A stretch of 56,425 nucleotides of DNA from Rouxiella silvae (GTDB lineage Bacteria; Pseudomonadota; Gammaproteobacteria; Enterobacterales; Enterobacteriaceae), in the NCBI RefSeq assembly GCF_002093625.1, contig NZ_MRWD01000034.1, forward strand, positions 1-56,425, in the 5' to 3' direction. Within the stretch, counting starts at the first letter, position 1. Each line of letters starts with the position of its first letter. Position numbers and translations under genes: made by a program. The notes under the pieces are model-generated. The model saw nothing but the letters and a program-made list of their open reading frames with translations, made no database searches and was not told where the DNA came from. Below are positions 18,160 to 28,118 of the stretch, piece by piece.

Positions 18160-19044
18160 ATGAATCTAAAGCAGATCCGCTTTGCGCTGGCCGTTGCTCA
18201 GGAACAGAATTTCACACGGGCCGCAAAACGCTGTCATACCGTGCAATCCGCTTTGAGTCACCAGATAGCCAAGCTTGAAGAGGAATTAGGCAGTCAGCTA
18301 TTCGAACGTACCTCAAGAAAGGTCGAGCTTACCGCTGCCGGGCGAGCATTTTTGGTGCCAGCCGAGCAGTGGCTGGCCGCGCATAATCATTTGCTGGATA
18401 CCATGGAAGCGCTGAAAGGGGAGCTTGGCGGCACCCTAACGGTTGGAACCATATCAACGCTGAATACGATTGATCTTATTGGGCAGCTCGCGCGTTTTAA
18501 TCAGCGCTATCCTTTGGTGAATATTCGCTTGTACGTCGCGATGAGTGAAAAACTGGTGGAGGACATTCAGCAATCGCGAACCGATGTTGCCTTTGTGGGT
18601 CTGTGGCCCGGTGACAAGGAGAGGCTGGCGATGCCACATAAGCTGTTGAGCGACGAACCGCTGGTGGCGATAGTGAGCCGAGAACACCCGTTTGCCGGTC
18701 GTGAGCGCCTGCGTTTATCTGAACTCTCTCAGGTGCCTCTGGTCGATTTTTATCAGGGTTCCGGTGCCAGAAGGCAAACCGACAAAGCTTTTTTGGCCGA
18801 GGGCGTGACGCGGCATGTCAGTTTTGAAATTGACCATATTGAGTGGTTGGAAAATATCGTGCGTAAATCGCTGGCAGCGGGCATTGTGCCACTATCGACG
18901 GCTGAACATGCCAAGGGATTGGTATCTGTCCCGATTGACAGTGCGATTCGACGTCAGGTGTTTTGCGTCTGGCAGCACAGCCTGTCGGCGGTCGCTGAGC
19001 GGTTCATGGCGTTCTCTCAGGAAGAGGGTAGAGTTAGCGCCTAG
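18160..19044 (+). CDS. LysR-family transcriptional regulator
   Basis: A 294-residue regulator. The N-terminal winged helix-turn-helix is clear (IRFALAVAQEQNFTRAAKRC, SALSHQIAKLEEELGSQLFER). The effector domain follows from about residue 90 (GGTLTVGTISTLNTIDL, VAFVGLWPGDKERLAM). It resembles CynR/GltC-like LysR proteins, but the effector cannot be named. It is divergent from the YgaY-like exporter and probably controls it. The ATG follows GAGATGA. Confidence 0.88.
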   Translation: MNLKQIRFALAVAQEQNFTRAAKRCHTVQSALSHQIAKLEEELGSQLFERTSRKVELTAAGRAFLVPAEQWLAAHNHLLDTMEALKGELGGTLTVGTISTLNTIDLIGQLARFNQRYPLVNIRLYVAMSEKLVEDIQQSRTDVAFVGLWPGDKERLAMPHKLLSDEPLVAIVSREHPFAGRERLRLSELSQVPLVDFYQGSGARRQTDKAFLAEGVTRHVSFEIDHIEWLENIVRKSLAAGIVPLSTAEHAKGLVSVPIDSAIRRQVFCVWQHSLSAVAERFMAFSQEEGRVSA

Positions 19045-19061
19045 CTTGCCGGATGCTGCAT

Positions 19062-19093
19062 AAAAAAGGGGCAACAGAAAGACCTGTCACCCC
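19062..19093 (-). terminator. proU operon terminator
   Basis: On the minus strand the stem GGGGTGACAG with CTGTTGCCCC (two internal mismatched pairs) is followed by six T. It lies 29 bases after the last proX stop and just past the convergent lysR gene. Confidence 0.75.
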
Positions 19094-19121
19094 GTATTCA
19101 ACGATCAGCTGATGTTAAGTC

Positions 19122-20120
19122 TTATTTTGCTGCCGCAGCGGCTTCTTTCACCCAACCGTCAAACGTAGCCTGGTGGGCTTTGATCCAGCCGTTAGTCTGC
19201 GCTTCAATGTCTGCTTCAGAACTCTGACCGTTGTGCATCGCGGCGTTTTGCGCATTGATGTCTGCCAGCGGCAGTTTCATGATAGCAAACAGCTTGGCAG
19301 CAGCCGGGTTAGCCTGTGCCCATTTCAGGTTAGCGACAATGTGCATCGTGCTCACCGGGAAGCCATAGTTTTTGCCATTAGGCAGTTTGGTATCGGCATT
19401 TTTCTGACCCGGGATCACTGAGAATGGCACCTGCAGCCAGACGGTGTCTTTACCCGGGATAAGCACATTACTCACCCAGTAAGGCGTCCAGGTGTAATAC
19501 AGGATCGGTTTGCCTTCTTTATAGCGAGTAATGGTGTCGGCAATCATCGCCGAGTAGTTACCCTGATTGTGCTGCACGGTATCGGTCAAACCGTAGTCTT
19601 TGATTTGCTCGTTCAGCGCCGTTTCACAACCCCAGCCCGGCGTACAGCCAGTCAGATCGGCTTTACCGTCGTTATTGGTATCAAACAGCTTGGCGATTTT
19701 TGGGTCTTTTAGCTGTGCAATATTGGTGATGTGGTATTTATCGGCGGTTTTCTTGTCGATCAAATAGCCCTGAGCCGCGCCGGTCACGTAGGTTCCTTCA
19801 CGATAGAACTTTTTGCTGCCGCCGGCGGCTTCGTACATGTTGTCGTGCAGCGGCTTCCAGTTGGCGGCCATAAAGGTGCCATCACCCTCAGCGATGGTGG
19901 TGTATCCAACGTTGTAGTCAACTTCACGAATAGGCTGAACGGTGTAACCGAGTTTTTCGAGCGCCTTGTCAACCAGCAGCGTTTGGAAGGTCTCTTCACT
20001 GATGGTGCTCTGGATTGGCGTCACGGTCACGCCTTTACCCGGCAGATCGGCGGCAAAGGTGGACGCTGCGCTGAAGGTCGTCAGGGCGGCAACCGCCCAG
20101 AGGGATTTCTTGTTCATCAT
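19122..20120 (-). CDS. proX: glycine betaine/proline betaine binding protein ProX (copy 2)
   Basis: Periplasmic receptor of the ProU osmoprotectant ABC importer, 332 residues, with a Sec signal peptide ending at STFA before ADLPGKG. Strong family marks are [26 protein letters not shown], the tryptophans of the aromatic betaine cage, GWGCETALN and [11 protein letters not shown]. Of the two copies this one is closer to E. coli ProX ([19 protein letters not shown] is shared). It is the last gene of proV-proW-proX-proX, 14 bases after the first copy. GGAA lies 7 bases before the first of two Met codons. Confidence 0.95.
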   Translation of the reverse strand: MMNKKSLWAVAALTTFSAASTFAADLPGKGVTVTPIQSTISEETFQTLLVDKALEKLGYTVQPIREVDYNVGYTTIAEGDGTFMAANWKPLHDNMYEAAGGSKKFYREGTYVTGAAQGYLIDKKTADKYHITNIAQLKDPKIAKLFDTNNDGKADLTGCTPGWGCETALNEQIKDYGLTDTVQHNQGNYSAMIADTITRYKEGKPILYYTWTPYWVSNVLIPGKDTVWLQVPFSVIPGQKNADTKLPNGKNYGFPVSTMHIVANLKWAQANPAAAKLFAIMKLPLADINAQNAAMHNGQSSEADIEAQTNGWIKAHQATFDGWVKEAAAAAK

Positions 20121-20134
20121 GGTTGATTCCTTTT

Positions 20135-21151
20135 TTATTTTTTGGCCGCAGCGGTCGCGGTGTTAATCCAACCGTCAAAGGTTGCCTGATGCGCTTTGAC
20201 CCAGCCATCGACCTGTTGCTGGATATCCTCAGCCGAGGACTCGCCGTTGTGCATACGCATGTTTTGGGCATTCACGTCGGCCAGAGGTAATTTCATGATG
20301 GCAAACAGTTTTGCCGCCGCCGGATTGGCCGCTGCCCACTGCTTATTGGCAACAATATGTTCTTCATTCACCGGGAAACCGTAGTTCTTGCCGTTAGGCA
20401 GGGTGGTATCCAGGTTTTTCTGGGAGCCCGGGTTGGCCGAGAAGGGTACCGTTAGCCAGACCACGTCTTTACCCGGTTTTAGCACGTTGCTGACCCAGTA
20501 AGGCGTCCAAGTGTAGTAAAGCACCGGTTTGCCCTGCTGATAGCGGGCCAGCGTATCGGCCATGATTGCCGCATAGTTGCCGGAGTTTTGCTTAACCGTA
20601 TTGGCCAAGCCGTAGGCTTTGATCTGAGTTTCAATGACTTCGCCACAGCCCCATCCCGGCTCACAGCCGACCATATCAGCCTTACCGTCACCATCGGCAT
20701 CAAACAGTTTGGCGAGCTTCGGATCTTTTAGCTGCGACAGGTCGTGAATGTGGTATTTATCGGCCGTTTTCTTGTCGATGAGGTAGCCCTGAGCAGCACC
20801 GGTAATGAACGTGCCCTGACGGTAAAACTTCTTGTCCCCCCCGGCGGCGTTAAACATGTCGGTTTGCAGCGGATCCCAGTTCACGGCCATGTAGGTGGAG
20901 TCACCGCTGGCAATCGCGGTATAGGCCACGTTGTAATCGACCTCACCGGTTTGCTGAACGTCATAGCCCAGCTTGGTCAGCGCGCGGTTAACCAGCTCAG
21001 TCTGAAACGATTCTTCAGCGAGGGTGCTTTGCAGCGGTTTAACCACCACGCCTTTGCCAGGCAGGTCTGCTGCCATAGCCTGTGAACTTACCAGCACGGT
21101 GAAAGCCAGAGTGACCATGCCGCGGTTACGTAATTTATGGGTGTTATTCAT
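20135..21151 (-). CDS. proX: glycine betaine/proline betaine binding protein ProX (copy 1)
   Basis: A second ProX receptor of 338 residues, directly after proW (11-base gap) in the same operon. The signal peptide ends at SQAMA before ADLPGKG. It keeps the betaine-binding scaffold ([48 protein letters not shown]) but differs at many positions from copy 2, including an inserted residue at [10 protein letters not shown]. The start at 21151 follows GAGGAA; an in-frame Met five codons upstream has no such site. Divergence between the copies suggests different ligand preference or affinity, which is an inference. Confidence 0.94.
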   Translation of the reverse strand: MNNTHKLRNRGMVTLAFTVLVSSQAMAADLPGKGVVVKPLQSTLAEESFQTELVNRALTKLGYDVQQTGEVDYNVAYTAIASGDSTYMAVNWDPLQTDMFNAAGGDKKFYRQGTFITGAAQGYLIDKKTADKYHIHDLSQLKDPKLAKLFDADGDGKADMVGCEPGWGCGEVIETQIKAYGLANTVKQNSGNYAAIMADTLARYQQGKPVLYYTWTPYWVSNVLKPGKDVVWLTVPFSANPGSQKNLDTTLPNGKNYGFPVNEEHIVANKQWAAANPAAAKLFAIMKLPLADVNAQNMRMHNGESSAEDIQQQVDGWVKAHQATFDGWINTATAAAKK

Positions 21152-21162
21152 CGGTATGTTCC

Positions 21163-22368
21163 TCAAGCTTTTTTAATGAAAGGTTTGGTTAACAGACCGA
21201 TAGGACCATGAGCATACCAACGGGTAATGCCTTTGCTGCGACGGTCGCGGCCTAATGCCTGCGTCAGACGGTCGAGAATAATGGCGAGAATAACAATACC
21301 TACCCCACCAATCGACGCCAGACCCATGTCAAGACGACCGATCCCGCGCAGAACCATTTGACCCAAACCGCCGACCGCAATCATGGAGGCAATCACCACC
21401 ATTGACAGCGCCAGCATCAGCGTCTGGTTAATACCGGCCATAATGGTCGGCATTGCCAGCGGCAGCTGAACTTTAAACAACAGCTGGCTTGGGCTGGAGC
21501 CGAACGACTCGGCGGCTTCTATCAAGTCTTCGGGTACCTGATTGATACCCAAAATCGTCAGGCGCACGATAGGCGGCAGGGCGAAGATGATGGTGACCAC
21601 TACGCCCGGAACGTTACCGATACCAAACAGCATCACGATAGGCACCAAATACACAAACGCCGGCGTCGTCTGCATGGCATCGAGCAGGGGACGAATAATT
21701 TTGGCTGCACCTTTGCTGCGGGCCAACCATATGCCGAGCGGCAGTCCTATCAATACGCAGAAGAACAGCGAGGTGAGCACGAGCGCCAGTGTGACCATCG
21801 CCTGTGACCACGCGCCAATCGCACCGATAATCACCAGCGACACCAGCGTAGTAACGCCCATGCCGACCCCGGCCATTTGCCAGGCGATCAGCGCAAAGAT
21901 GATGATGGCTAAGGGTGCAGGCAGGGACTCAAGGCCGTGCTGGAAGCCGCTCAGAACGAAATCTACCGGTACGCGGATCCCTTGAAAAACAGGACGGAAA
22001 TGTGAAACCAGCGAGTCGATCCCGTAGGTTACCCAGCGGTCGAGCGGGATCAGCGTGTTGTGAAACGGATCGAGAATATTAAAATGCTGGTGCTGCTCTG
22101 GTGCCACGTTCAGCCAGCTGTCGGCGCTGGGCGCACTTTGCGCCGCGGCGTGATGTGCGGCATCCGGCGTGCTGGTGGCCGCATCGCTACCGCCCCAAGG
22201 GTCACTGCTGCCTGCGCTGCTTGAAGCCGAATCAGCAGGGGCTGGGGCTTGTGTGGCGGCATCGCTGCTGCCACTGGCCCATGGATCGTTGGCGTCGGCG
22301 GCCTGTGCGGCCTGCGCGTGCTGTGCGATATGAAGATTAGTCGAAGAACTGGTTAACTGTTGACTCAT
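21163..22368 (-). CDS. proW: glycine betaine/L-proline ABC transporter permease ProW
   Basis: Membrane subunit of ProU, 401 residues. From about residue 130 it follows E. coli ProW: multiple helices and the binding-protein-dependent transport motif around [24 protein letters not shown], which contacts ProV. The N-terminal 115 or so residues are an Ala/Ser/Asp/Pro-rich cytoplasmic or periplasmic extension containing two SDPWxxG-like units. That makes it about 47 residues longer than E. coli ProW (354). Its ATG overlaps the proV stop by four bases (ATGA), which indicates translational coupling. Confidence 0.95.
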   Translation of the reverse strand: MSQQLTSSSTNLHIAQHAQAAQAADANDPWASGSSDAATQAPAPADSASSSAGSSDPWGGSDAATSTPDAAHHAAAQSAPSADSWLNVAPEQHQHFNILDPFHNTLIPLDRWVTYGIDSLVSHFRPVFQGIRVPVDFVLSGFQHGLESLPAPLAIIIFALIAWQMAGVGMGVTTLVSLVIIGAIGAWSQAMVTLALVLTSLFFCVLIGLPLGIWLARSKGAAKIIRPLLDAMQTTPAFVYLVPIVMLFGIGNVPGVVVTIIFALPPIVRLTILGINQVPEDLIEAAESFGSSPSQLLFKVQLPLAMPTIMAGINQTLMLALSMVVIASMIAVGGLGQMVLRGIGRLDMGLASIGGVGIVILAIILDRLTQALGRDRRSKGITRWYAHGPIGLLTKPFIKKA

Positions 22369-23564
22369 TCTGATGTCCCCTCTTTATCCAACGCCTGAAG
22401 CAGCATGGCCTTGGAAATAATACCGATATAGTTGTTCTCTTCGCTGACGACGGGCACCGCACAGGGTGCGGCCGCCACCTGAGAAATCAGTTCGCTGAGC
22501 GGCATGTCTGCCGGTACCGGAGCCGGTAATTCCAGCAAGGCACTTTCCAGCGGTTGATTCTCTTTAAGCGCACGTTTCAGAGAATCTGCCGACACAACGC
22601 CGATAAATTTCTGTCCACGCTCAAGGACATAACCATATTCGCGGTCTTCATCTTCAAGCAGCTTCAGAGCGGCACGAGGACCAAAACCAGGGGTCTTGCG
22701 GATAAGCGTCACCGGACGACGGCGGGCAATATCTTTGGCGCTGAATACCTGACTGATATCCACGCCGCGGAAGAAAGTGCGCACATAGTCGTTGGCCGGG
22801 TTGTTAAGGATCTCTTCCGGCGTGCCGACCTGCACCACTTCGCCGCCCTGCATAATGGCGATACGGTCGCCGATGCGCATGGCTTCATCGAGGTCATGAG
22901 AAATAAACACGATAGTGCGCTGATGCTGAGCCTGCAGTTTTACCAACTCATCCTGCATTTCTGTACGGATCAGCGGGTCAAGCGCCGAGAACGCTTCATC
23001 CATCAGGAGAATGTCTGGGTTATTGGCCATAGCGCGAGCCAGACCCACGCGTTGACGCATACCGCCTGACAGTTCATCGGGGTAAGAGTGGGCGTAGTTT
23101 TCCAGACCGACTTGGCGCAGGGCATCAAGCGCCTTGGCGTTACGCTCACCTGTGGGTACACCGGCCAGCTCCATACCAAAGGCGGTGTTATTGAGCACGG
23201 TAAGGTGTGGCATGAGGGCGAAAGACTGGAAAACCATGCTGATTTTGCTTCTACGCACCTGGCGCAGTTTTGATTCAGATATTTTGGCAATATCTTCACC
23301 ATCAATCAGCACTTCCCCACGGGTTGGTTCTATCAGACGATTGAGAAGGCGTACCATGGTGGATTTTCCGGAACCGGAAAGCCCCATGATGACAAAAATC
23401 TCGCCTTCTTCAATGGCCAGACTGGCGTTTTTCACACCAAGTGACAGACCCGTTTTCTCGAAAATCTCTTCCTTTCCTTTGCCGGAATCAATCAGCTTAA
23501 AGGCTCGCTCAGGGTGCTCGCCGAAGACTTTATATAAGTTCTTAACTTCGATTTTAATTGCCAT
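22365..23564 (-). CDS. proV: glycine betaine/L-proline ABC transporter ATP-binding protein ProV
   Basis: ATPase of the ProU importer, 399 residues, used for osmoprotectant uptake under hyperosmotic stress. Walker [10 protein letters not shown] at 61-69, signature LSGGMRQ near 165 and Walker B ILLMDE at 185-190 are intact. Two CBS domains fill the C-terminal 125 residues, which in related OpuA systems sense ionic strength. It is the first gene of proV-proW-proX-proX. Upstream lies a promoter closely matching the E. coli proU P2 promoter as I recall it. AAGGGAA lies about 10 bases before the ATG. Confidence 0.97.
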   Translation of the reverse strand: MAIKIEVKNLYKVFGEHPERAFKLIDSGKGKEEIFEKTGLSLGVKNASLAIEEGEIFVIMGLSGSGKSTMVRLLNRLIEPTRGEVLIDGEDIAKISESKLRQVRRSKISMVFQSFALMPHLTVLNNTAFGMELAGVPTGERNAKALDALRQVGLENYAHSYPDELSGGMRQRVGLARAMANNPDILLMDEAFSALDPLIRTEMQDELVKLQAQHQRTIVFISHDLDEAMRIGDRIAIMQGGEVVQVGTPEEILNNPANDYVRTFFRGVDISQVFSAKDIARRRPVTLIRKTPGFGPRAALKLLEDEDREYGYVLERGQKFIGVVSADSLKRALKENQPLESALLELPAPVPADMPLSELISQVAAAPCAVPVVSEENNYIGIISKAMLLQALDKEGTSE

Positions 23565-24086
23565 GCAATTTTTCGTTCCCTTGGTCGTATTTTAAATACT
23601 GTTATTTGAATGCGTGCTATAGAAAATTTCCTGTAAACAGAATATCAAGCGGTCTATACCCTAACACACTAGAAATCTGAGACAAGTCTCAAGCTTCGGC
23701 GAGAGGAATTAGGACGAGTCCAATTATTATCTCAAATTATTGGCCTGAGGCCTTGTCCGTTAAGGGATATTTGCGGTTGAGGTAGGCTAATTATTATTTG
23801 TCATATTTATAACGTAAACGGAACTATTTTAGGCCATTTTAATTGATTTTAAATAATAAAATCTACATGTTAAGTTATTGTTTTTAATGTGTTTGTGTCG
23901 CGCTATTTGATTTAATTTTTTACAGTGTAAATAACTGTAATGTGAAAATTTCAAGATATTGCGGGGATGGGCGGGAATAGGCGTGTTAATAGGCCGTGTT
24001 GTGGGGATGGGAAATGCCTGGAAAGCGGGCCGTTGAGTCACTGAAATAGGTATTTTAATGCCGATTTTTTTCATGAAAATACGCCA
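23565..24086. other. 522-base AT-rich regulatory gap between proV and citB-like gene
   Basis: The gap holds the proU promoter, a short palindrome GGCCT-G-AGGCC at 23742-23752, and long AT-rich stretches (23770-23950) of the kind expected for curved, H-NS-bound DNA at proU. A G-rich patch with the direct repeat GGGGATGGG lies at 23963-23971 and 24003-24011. No coding frame with support was seen. Confidence 0.55.
23658..23690 (-). promoter_or_regulatory. proU (P2-like) promoter with palindrome over -35
   Basis: Minus strand: -35 TTGTCT (23680-23685), 16-base spacer, -10 TAGGGT (23658-23663). Spacing and sequence resemble the sigma-70 proU P2 promoter of E. coli as I recall it. A perfect inverted repeat GAGAC-AA-GTCTC (23679-23690) covers the -35. 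The predicted leader is about 85 bases. Confidence 0.65.
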
Positions 24087-24104
24087 CTATTTTATGGCGT
24101 TTTC
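24076..24104 (-). terminator. citB-like gene terminator
   Basis: Minus strand: stem AAAACGCCA with TGGCGTATTTT around an 8-base loop. It overlaps the stop codon of the response-regulator gene and is followed by T-rich sequence. Confidence 0.65.
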
Positions 24105-24800
24105 AGGAGAATTAGCTTTCCGATACAGGCGTCTCGGATGGCCAATATTGCCGTACTGCATCTCAACCATTATGAACGCCGTTTCGACGCAATACTCCAG
24201 ATATCGGCGACCAGTCGTTTTACTGATGCCCACCTGCTCTACCACCTGATCTACCGACCAATTTCTCTCCGGTTCACTGATGAAAACCTGCTTCACCAGC
24301 TCCAACGTATTGGGTTCTATGCCTTTGGCCAGCGGTGTTTCCGGCTGTTCGCTGCCGGGCAAATTAAACAGCTTGTCGAGGCTCTGCTGATCCAGTGTTT
24401 TCACATGACGCAGGCTTTGCGCCAACTGCAGAAATCGCGTCAGCGAACTTTGTAGACGATGAAACGAAACCGGTTTGATAATGTAATCAAAAGCGCCCGC
24501 CCGCATCGCCTGACTACAGGTCACCATATCGCTGGCGGCGGTGATGAAAATAACCGAACAATCCATGCTCTTGAGCAGCGAAGAGTTGATGAGTTCAATG
24601 CCTTGACCGTCGGGCAAAAAGTTGTCGAGCAGCACCAGACGCGGCCGATAAAGCTCGAGCAGCTTTTTGGCCTGTGCCAGCGTTGGCGCAATGCCTACTA
24701 CGCGCAGGTTAAAGTTTTGCTCGATGAATTCACGGTGCAGAAGGGCGAGATGGCTTTCATCCTCGACGATCAGCACGTCCATGGCACTGTAGTTATTCAT
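24087..24800 (-). CDS. CitB/DpiA-family response regulator
   Basis: A 237-residue two-component response regulator. The receiver domain has the acidic pair in IVEDE, the phospho-acceptor Asp59 in LVLLDN, and the conserved Lys in DYIIKPV near 108. The C-terminal domain (WSVDQVVEQVGISKTTGRRYLEYC) is the CitT/DcuR-type helix-turn-helix. Sequence and partner suggest a citrate or C4-dicarboxylate responsive activator. It lies 15 bases after its kinase and is divergent, through the kinase, from a 2-hydroxycarboxylate carrier gene, its obvious target. CitB, DpiA and DcuR cannot be told apart for certain here, so no symbol is given. Confidence 0.88.
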   Translation of the reverse strand: MNNYSAMDVLIVEDESHLALLHREFIEQNFNLRVVGIAPTLAQAKKLLELYRPRLVLLDNFLPDGQGIELINSSLLKSMDCSVIFITAASDMVTCSQAMRAGAFDYIIKPVSFHRLQSSLTRFLQLAQSLRHVKTLDQQSLDKLFNLPGSEQPETPLAKGIEPNTLELVKQVFISEPERNWSVDQVVEQVGISKTTGRRYLEYCVETAFIMVEMQYGNIGHPRRLYRKANSPENAIK

Positions 24801-24815
24801 AATTGTTATCGTTAT

Positions 24816-26483
24816 TCACAGTAGAGAGTCATCTTGCGGGTTCCTGGGAGTCAATGGCGACGGCTCGTCTAAATAGGGGATAAACACCGAAAATACGGTG
24901 CCGCGTGGGCGATTATCCGAGATTTCAATCATCCCCTGCGCCTGACGGACGTAACTTGCTACCACATAAAGGCCGATACCATGTTCACAACCGATGTGCT
25001 CAGAATGGCTAACAGCCTTGCTGCTGACGCCCTGTTCAAACAGCAGCGGGCGCAGCTTGTCGTCGATACCTGCTCCGCAATCGGCAACCTCGATAATCAG
25101 CTGGTCTTTGCTTTGGGTCAAATAGAGTTCCACCGGCGCGTGCGGTGCATCAACTTTCAGCGTGGCTTCCACCGCATTATCGAGCAGATTACCGACTATC
25201 GACATTAGCTCATTTTCGCTAAGCGCGGAGGGTATTTGGCTTACCCCACAGGCAGGGTCAAAGTGTAACTCAACGCCTTTTTCTTTGGCGCTAACGAATT
25301 TACCCAGCAGCAGGCCGCACAGCGCGGGTGACTGAAAACGCTGCGAAACAAAGTCCAGCACCGCCTGAGCGCCCGCAGACTGCGCCTGAATGTATTTCAG
25401 CGCCTCGTCATAGCGCTGCATTTGCAGCATTCCGGCCAGCGTAGCGGTCCAGTTGAGCTGCTCGTGGCGCATAATGCGCAGATTGTCGGCGTAGCGTGTC
25501 ACCTGACTTAGTTGGCTGCTCAGGGTATTAATGTCGTTTTTATCACGAAAACTGAACACCCAGCCGTGCAGCGCCGGTGCGGGAAGCTCTATCGGCACGC
25601 GGTTGACGATAACCTGCCGCTGATTAAAGAGTGCAATCTCGTCGTGGCGTTCACCCAAACGCTTGTCGGAGGTAAAAAAGTCATCTGGCGTAGCGATAAC
25701 GTCCGTGAGGTTCTGCCCAATGAGTTGCTGTTCCGGCAGCGTTAAGCCCAACAGCTCGCGCGCCGCACGATTGATGGTCAAAATATGCAGACGATCGTCA
25801 ATGGCGATCACCCCCTCATAAATGGCCTCCATCAGTGCTTTCTGCTGACGCACCAGCATCGCTATCTCGCGGGGTTCGAGCCAAAACATCTGCTTCTTAA
25901 GATTCTTGCTAAACAGCCATGAAAAGCCAAACAGCGCCAGCAGTAGCAGACCGCCAAAAAACAGCGCCTGAGCCAGCTGTTTTAACGTAATTTCATCAAT
26001 GTACGAGGTAAGATACCCCACGGACACAATGCCAATCACCTGATGATGGGCATCCAGAATCGGCGCCTTGCTGCGCAGCGAAACACCAATTCCACCCTGA
26101 CGAATCGAAATAATGGTTTTACCGGCCAACACTTCACCGTTATCACCGCCGACCATCGGATGATTAACGCTTTGCGGCTGACTGGAATGATAAAGATGAA
26201 TCTCATGTTTATCGCCAATAACAATATAGCTGGCATCGCTGTGCTGGCTCAGTGGGTCCATCAGTCGCGCGATACCGACGGTGTCGCGTGCAGCAACCCG
26301 TGTCGATAATTCGGGGATCAGCGCAATCTCGCTGGCCTGAACTTTGGCGCGATTGCCTAAATCACGGTGCATTTGCTTATCGACAATATGGAACACAAAA
26401 GTGCCGAGCAGCACCAACAGCAAACAGGAAAAAGCCACCAGGCAGAGAAATAATTTTATTTGGAAACTCAGTTTTACTCTCAT
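24816..26483 (-). CDS. CitA/DpiB-family sensor histidine kinase
   Basis: A 555-residue membrane sensor kinase. The order is: TM1 (about 10-33), a periplasmic PAS (PDC) domain (about 40-165), TM2 (about 172-192), a cytoplasmic PAS domain (about 212-315), the phospho-acceptor His340 in MRHEQLNW, and an HATPase domain with N, G1 and G2 boxes (GNLLDNAVEATLKVD, VADCGAGID, GIGLYVVASYV). This is the architecture of CitA/DcuS-type sensors of tricarboxylates or dicarboxylates. It is co-transcribed with the regulator downstream and faces a citS-type carrier across a 199-base AT-rich gap. Confidence 0.9.
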   Translation of the reverse strand: MRVKLSFQIKLFLCLVAFSCLLLVLLGTFVFHIVDKQMHRDLGNRAKVQASEIALIPELSTRVAARDTVGIARLMDPLSQHSDASYIVIGDKHEIHLYHSSQPQSVNHPMVGGDNGEVLAGKTIISIRQGGIGVSLRSKAPILDAHHQVIGIVSVGYLTSYIDEITLKQLAQALFFGGLLLLALFGFSWLFSKNLKKQMFWLEPREIAMLVRQQKALMEAIYEGVIAIDDRLHILTINRAARELLGLTLPEQQLIGQNLTDVIATPDDFFTSDKRLGERHDEIALFNQRQVIVNRVPIELPAPALHGWVFSFRDKNDINTLSSQLSQVTRYADNLRIMRHEQLNWTATLAGMLQMQRYDEALKYIQAQSAGAQAVLDFVSQRFQSPALCGLLLGKFVSAKEKGVELHFDPACGVSQIPSALSENELMSIVGNLLDNAVEATLKVDAPHAPVELYLTQSKDQLIIEVADCGAGIDDKLRPLLFEQGVSSKAVSHSEHIGCEHGIGLYVVASYVRQAQGMIEISDNRPRGTVFSVFIPYLDEPSPLTPRNPQDDSLL

Positions 26484-26682
26484 GCACCAGACCTGACTTT
26501 TTGAAGGGGTAATTCTCGGTTTTACTAAAAAAACGCTAAAAATTATATGATTATTAACATTAACTCCATAAAAACCATTATAACCTTTAACACTGCGGTT
26601 TTAATTTGAGTACTGTCACAGCCCGATGCCCCCATGATTTCTATTCTCTTTCCTAATACCAACAAGAAATAAGAAAGAGGTC

Positions 26683-28080
26683 ATGGCCATGAGCACAACC
26701 GATGATTCTTACATTGTCGTAAAAGAAAAAGATCCTGTGGCAAAGGAGCTCGCCGCTGCCCGTCATACCGCGGCTAAAACTGCCCTGCGCGACAAATGGT
26801 GGCGCGTACTGGATAATTACAAGGTCGGCATTATTCCTCTGCCATTCTTTGTTCTGGCTGGCGTTCTGATTCTGCTTGACTGCCTGAGTGGTAAACTCCC
26901 CAGCGACATTGTCGTCATGGTGGCTACGTTGGCCTTTTTCGGCTTTGCCTGCGGCGAGTTTGGCAAAAGGCTGCCGCTGTTGGGGAAACTCGGTGCGGCG
27001 GCGATTTGTGCCACCTTTATCCCCTCGGCGATGGTGCATTACGGACTGTTACCCGACGTAGTCGTTGAATCAACCACTAAGTTCTACAAGTCGACCAACA
27101 TTCTCTACCTTTATATCTGCTGCATTATCGTCGGCAGCATCATGAGCATGAACCGTCAGGCGCTGATCCAAGGTTTCCTGCGTATTTTCGTGCCGATGCT
27201 GTGCGGTGAAATCGTTGGCATGCTGGTGGGCATGGCGGTGGGTATGGCCATGGGACTTCCGCCATTCCAAATCTTCTTCTTCCTGATCCTGCCGATCATG
27301 GCCGGTGGCGTCGGAGAAGGGGCGATCCCGCTGTCGATGGGCTATGCGGCAATCTTGCATATGGAACAGGGTGTGGCGTTGGGTAAAATCTTGCCTATCG
27401 TGATGCTTGGCGGACTGACCGCCATCGTGCTGGCCGGTATTCTTAATCAGATAGGGAAACGCTACCCGCATTTGACCGGTGAAGGCTCGCTGATGCCCGC
27501 CAAGAAGGGCGCTATCGCTAACGGCAATGACGAATTTGAAGGCACCCCAGGCGTCAACGCTTTGGCTTGCGGTGCGCTGCTCGCTATTCTGCTGTATATG
27601 GTCGGCATGTTGGGACAGCGGCTGATTGGCCTGCCTGCCCCCGTCGGTATGCTGTTTGCTGCGGTAGCGGTGAAGCTGGTGCACGGTGTTTCACCGACCA
27701 TTCAGCACGGTTCCATGGCGGTCTATAAGTTTTTCCGCACCGCAGTGACTTATCCGATTCTGTTTGCCGTGGGTGTGGCTATTACGCCTTGGCAGGAGCT
27801 GATGGATGCCTTCACGATTCAAAATCTGGTGGTGATTGTCTCAACCGTTTGTGCACTGGTGGGGACCGGCTTTATCGTCGGCAAAAAAATCGGTATGCAC
27901 CCGATAGACGTGGCGATTGTTTCCTGCTGCCAAAGCGGACAGGGCGGTACGGGTGATGTGGCCATCCTGACCTCGGGTAACCGTATGACATTAATGCCGT
28001 TTGCACAGATTGCGACTCGAATTGGTGGCGCGATTAACGTCTCGATTGGTTTGTTAGTATTGGCGAAATTCTTCTCGTAA
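26683..28080 (+). CDS. 2-hydroxycarboxylate transporter (CitS/CimH/MaeN family)
   Basis: A 465-residue inner-membrane cation symporter for citrate and/or malate. Two signature re-entrant loops are visible: PIMAGGVGEGAIPLS in the first half and QSGQGGTGDVAILTSGNRM in the second. The family arginine follows in AQIATRIGG. The N-terminal 45 residues are charged and longer than in Klebsiella CitS, more like CimH or MaeN, so substrate choice between citrate and malate is open. GAGG lies before ATG 26683; ATG 26689 is an alternative. It is divergent from the CitA-like sensor. No citrate lyase or oxaloacetate decarboxylase gene is next to it. Confidence 0.9.
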   Translation: MAMSTTDDSYIVVKEKDPVAKELAAARHTAAKTALRDKWWRVLDNYKVGIIPLPFFVLAGVLILLDCLSGKLPSDIVVMVATLAFFGFACGEFGKRLPLLGKLGAAAICATFIPSAMVHYGLLPDVVVESTTKFYKSTNILYLYICCIIVGSIMSMNRQALIQGFLRIFVPMLCGEIVGMLVGMAVGMAMGLPPFQIFFFLILPIMAGGVGEGAIPLSMGYAAILHMEQGVALGKILPIVMLGGLTAIVLAGILNQIGKRYPHLTGEGSLMPAKKGAIANGNDEFEGTPGVNALACGALLAILLYMVGMLGQRLIGLPAPVGMLFAAVAVKLVHGVSPTIQHGSMAVYKFFRTAVTYPILFAVGVAITPWQELMDAFTIQNLVVIVSTVCALVGTGFIVGKKIGMHPIDVAIVSCCQSGQGGTGDVAILTSGNRMTLMPFAQIATRIGGAINVSIGLLVLAKFFS

Positions 28081-28090
28081 GCACTCAAAG

Positions 28091-28118
28091 CCCTTGCCTT
28101 GCAGTGCCTAGGCAGGGG
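28091..28118 (+). terminator. probable terminator after citrate/malate carrier
   Basis: Stem CCCTTGCCT with AGGCAGGGG (one G-T pair), 10 bases after the carrier stop. The T run is weak. Confidence 0.5.
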
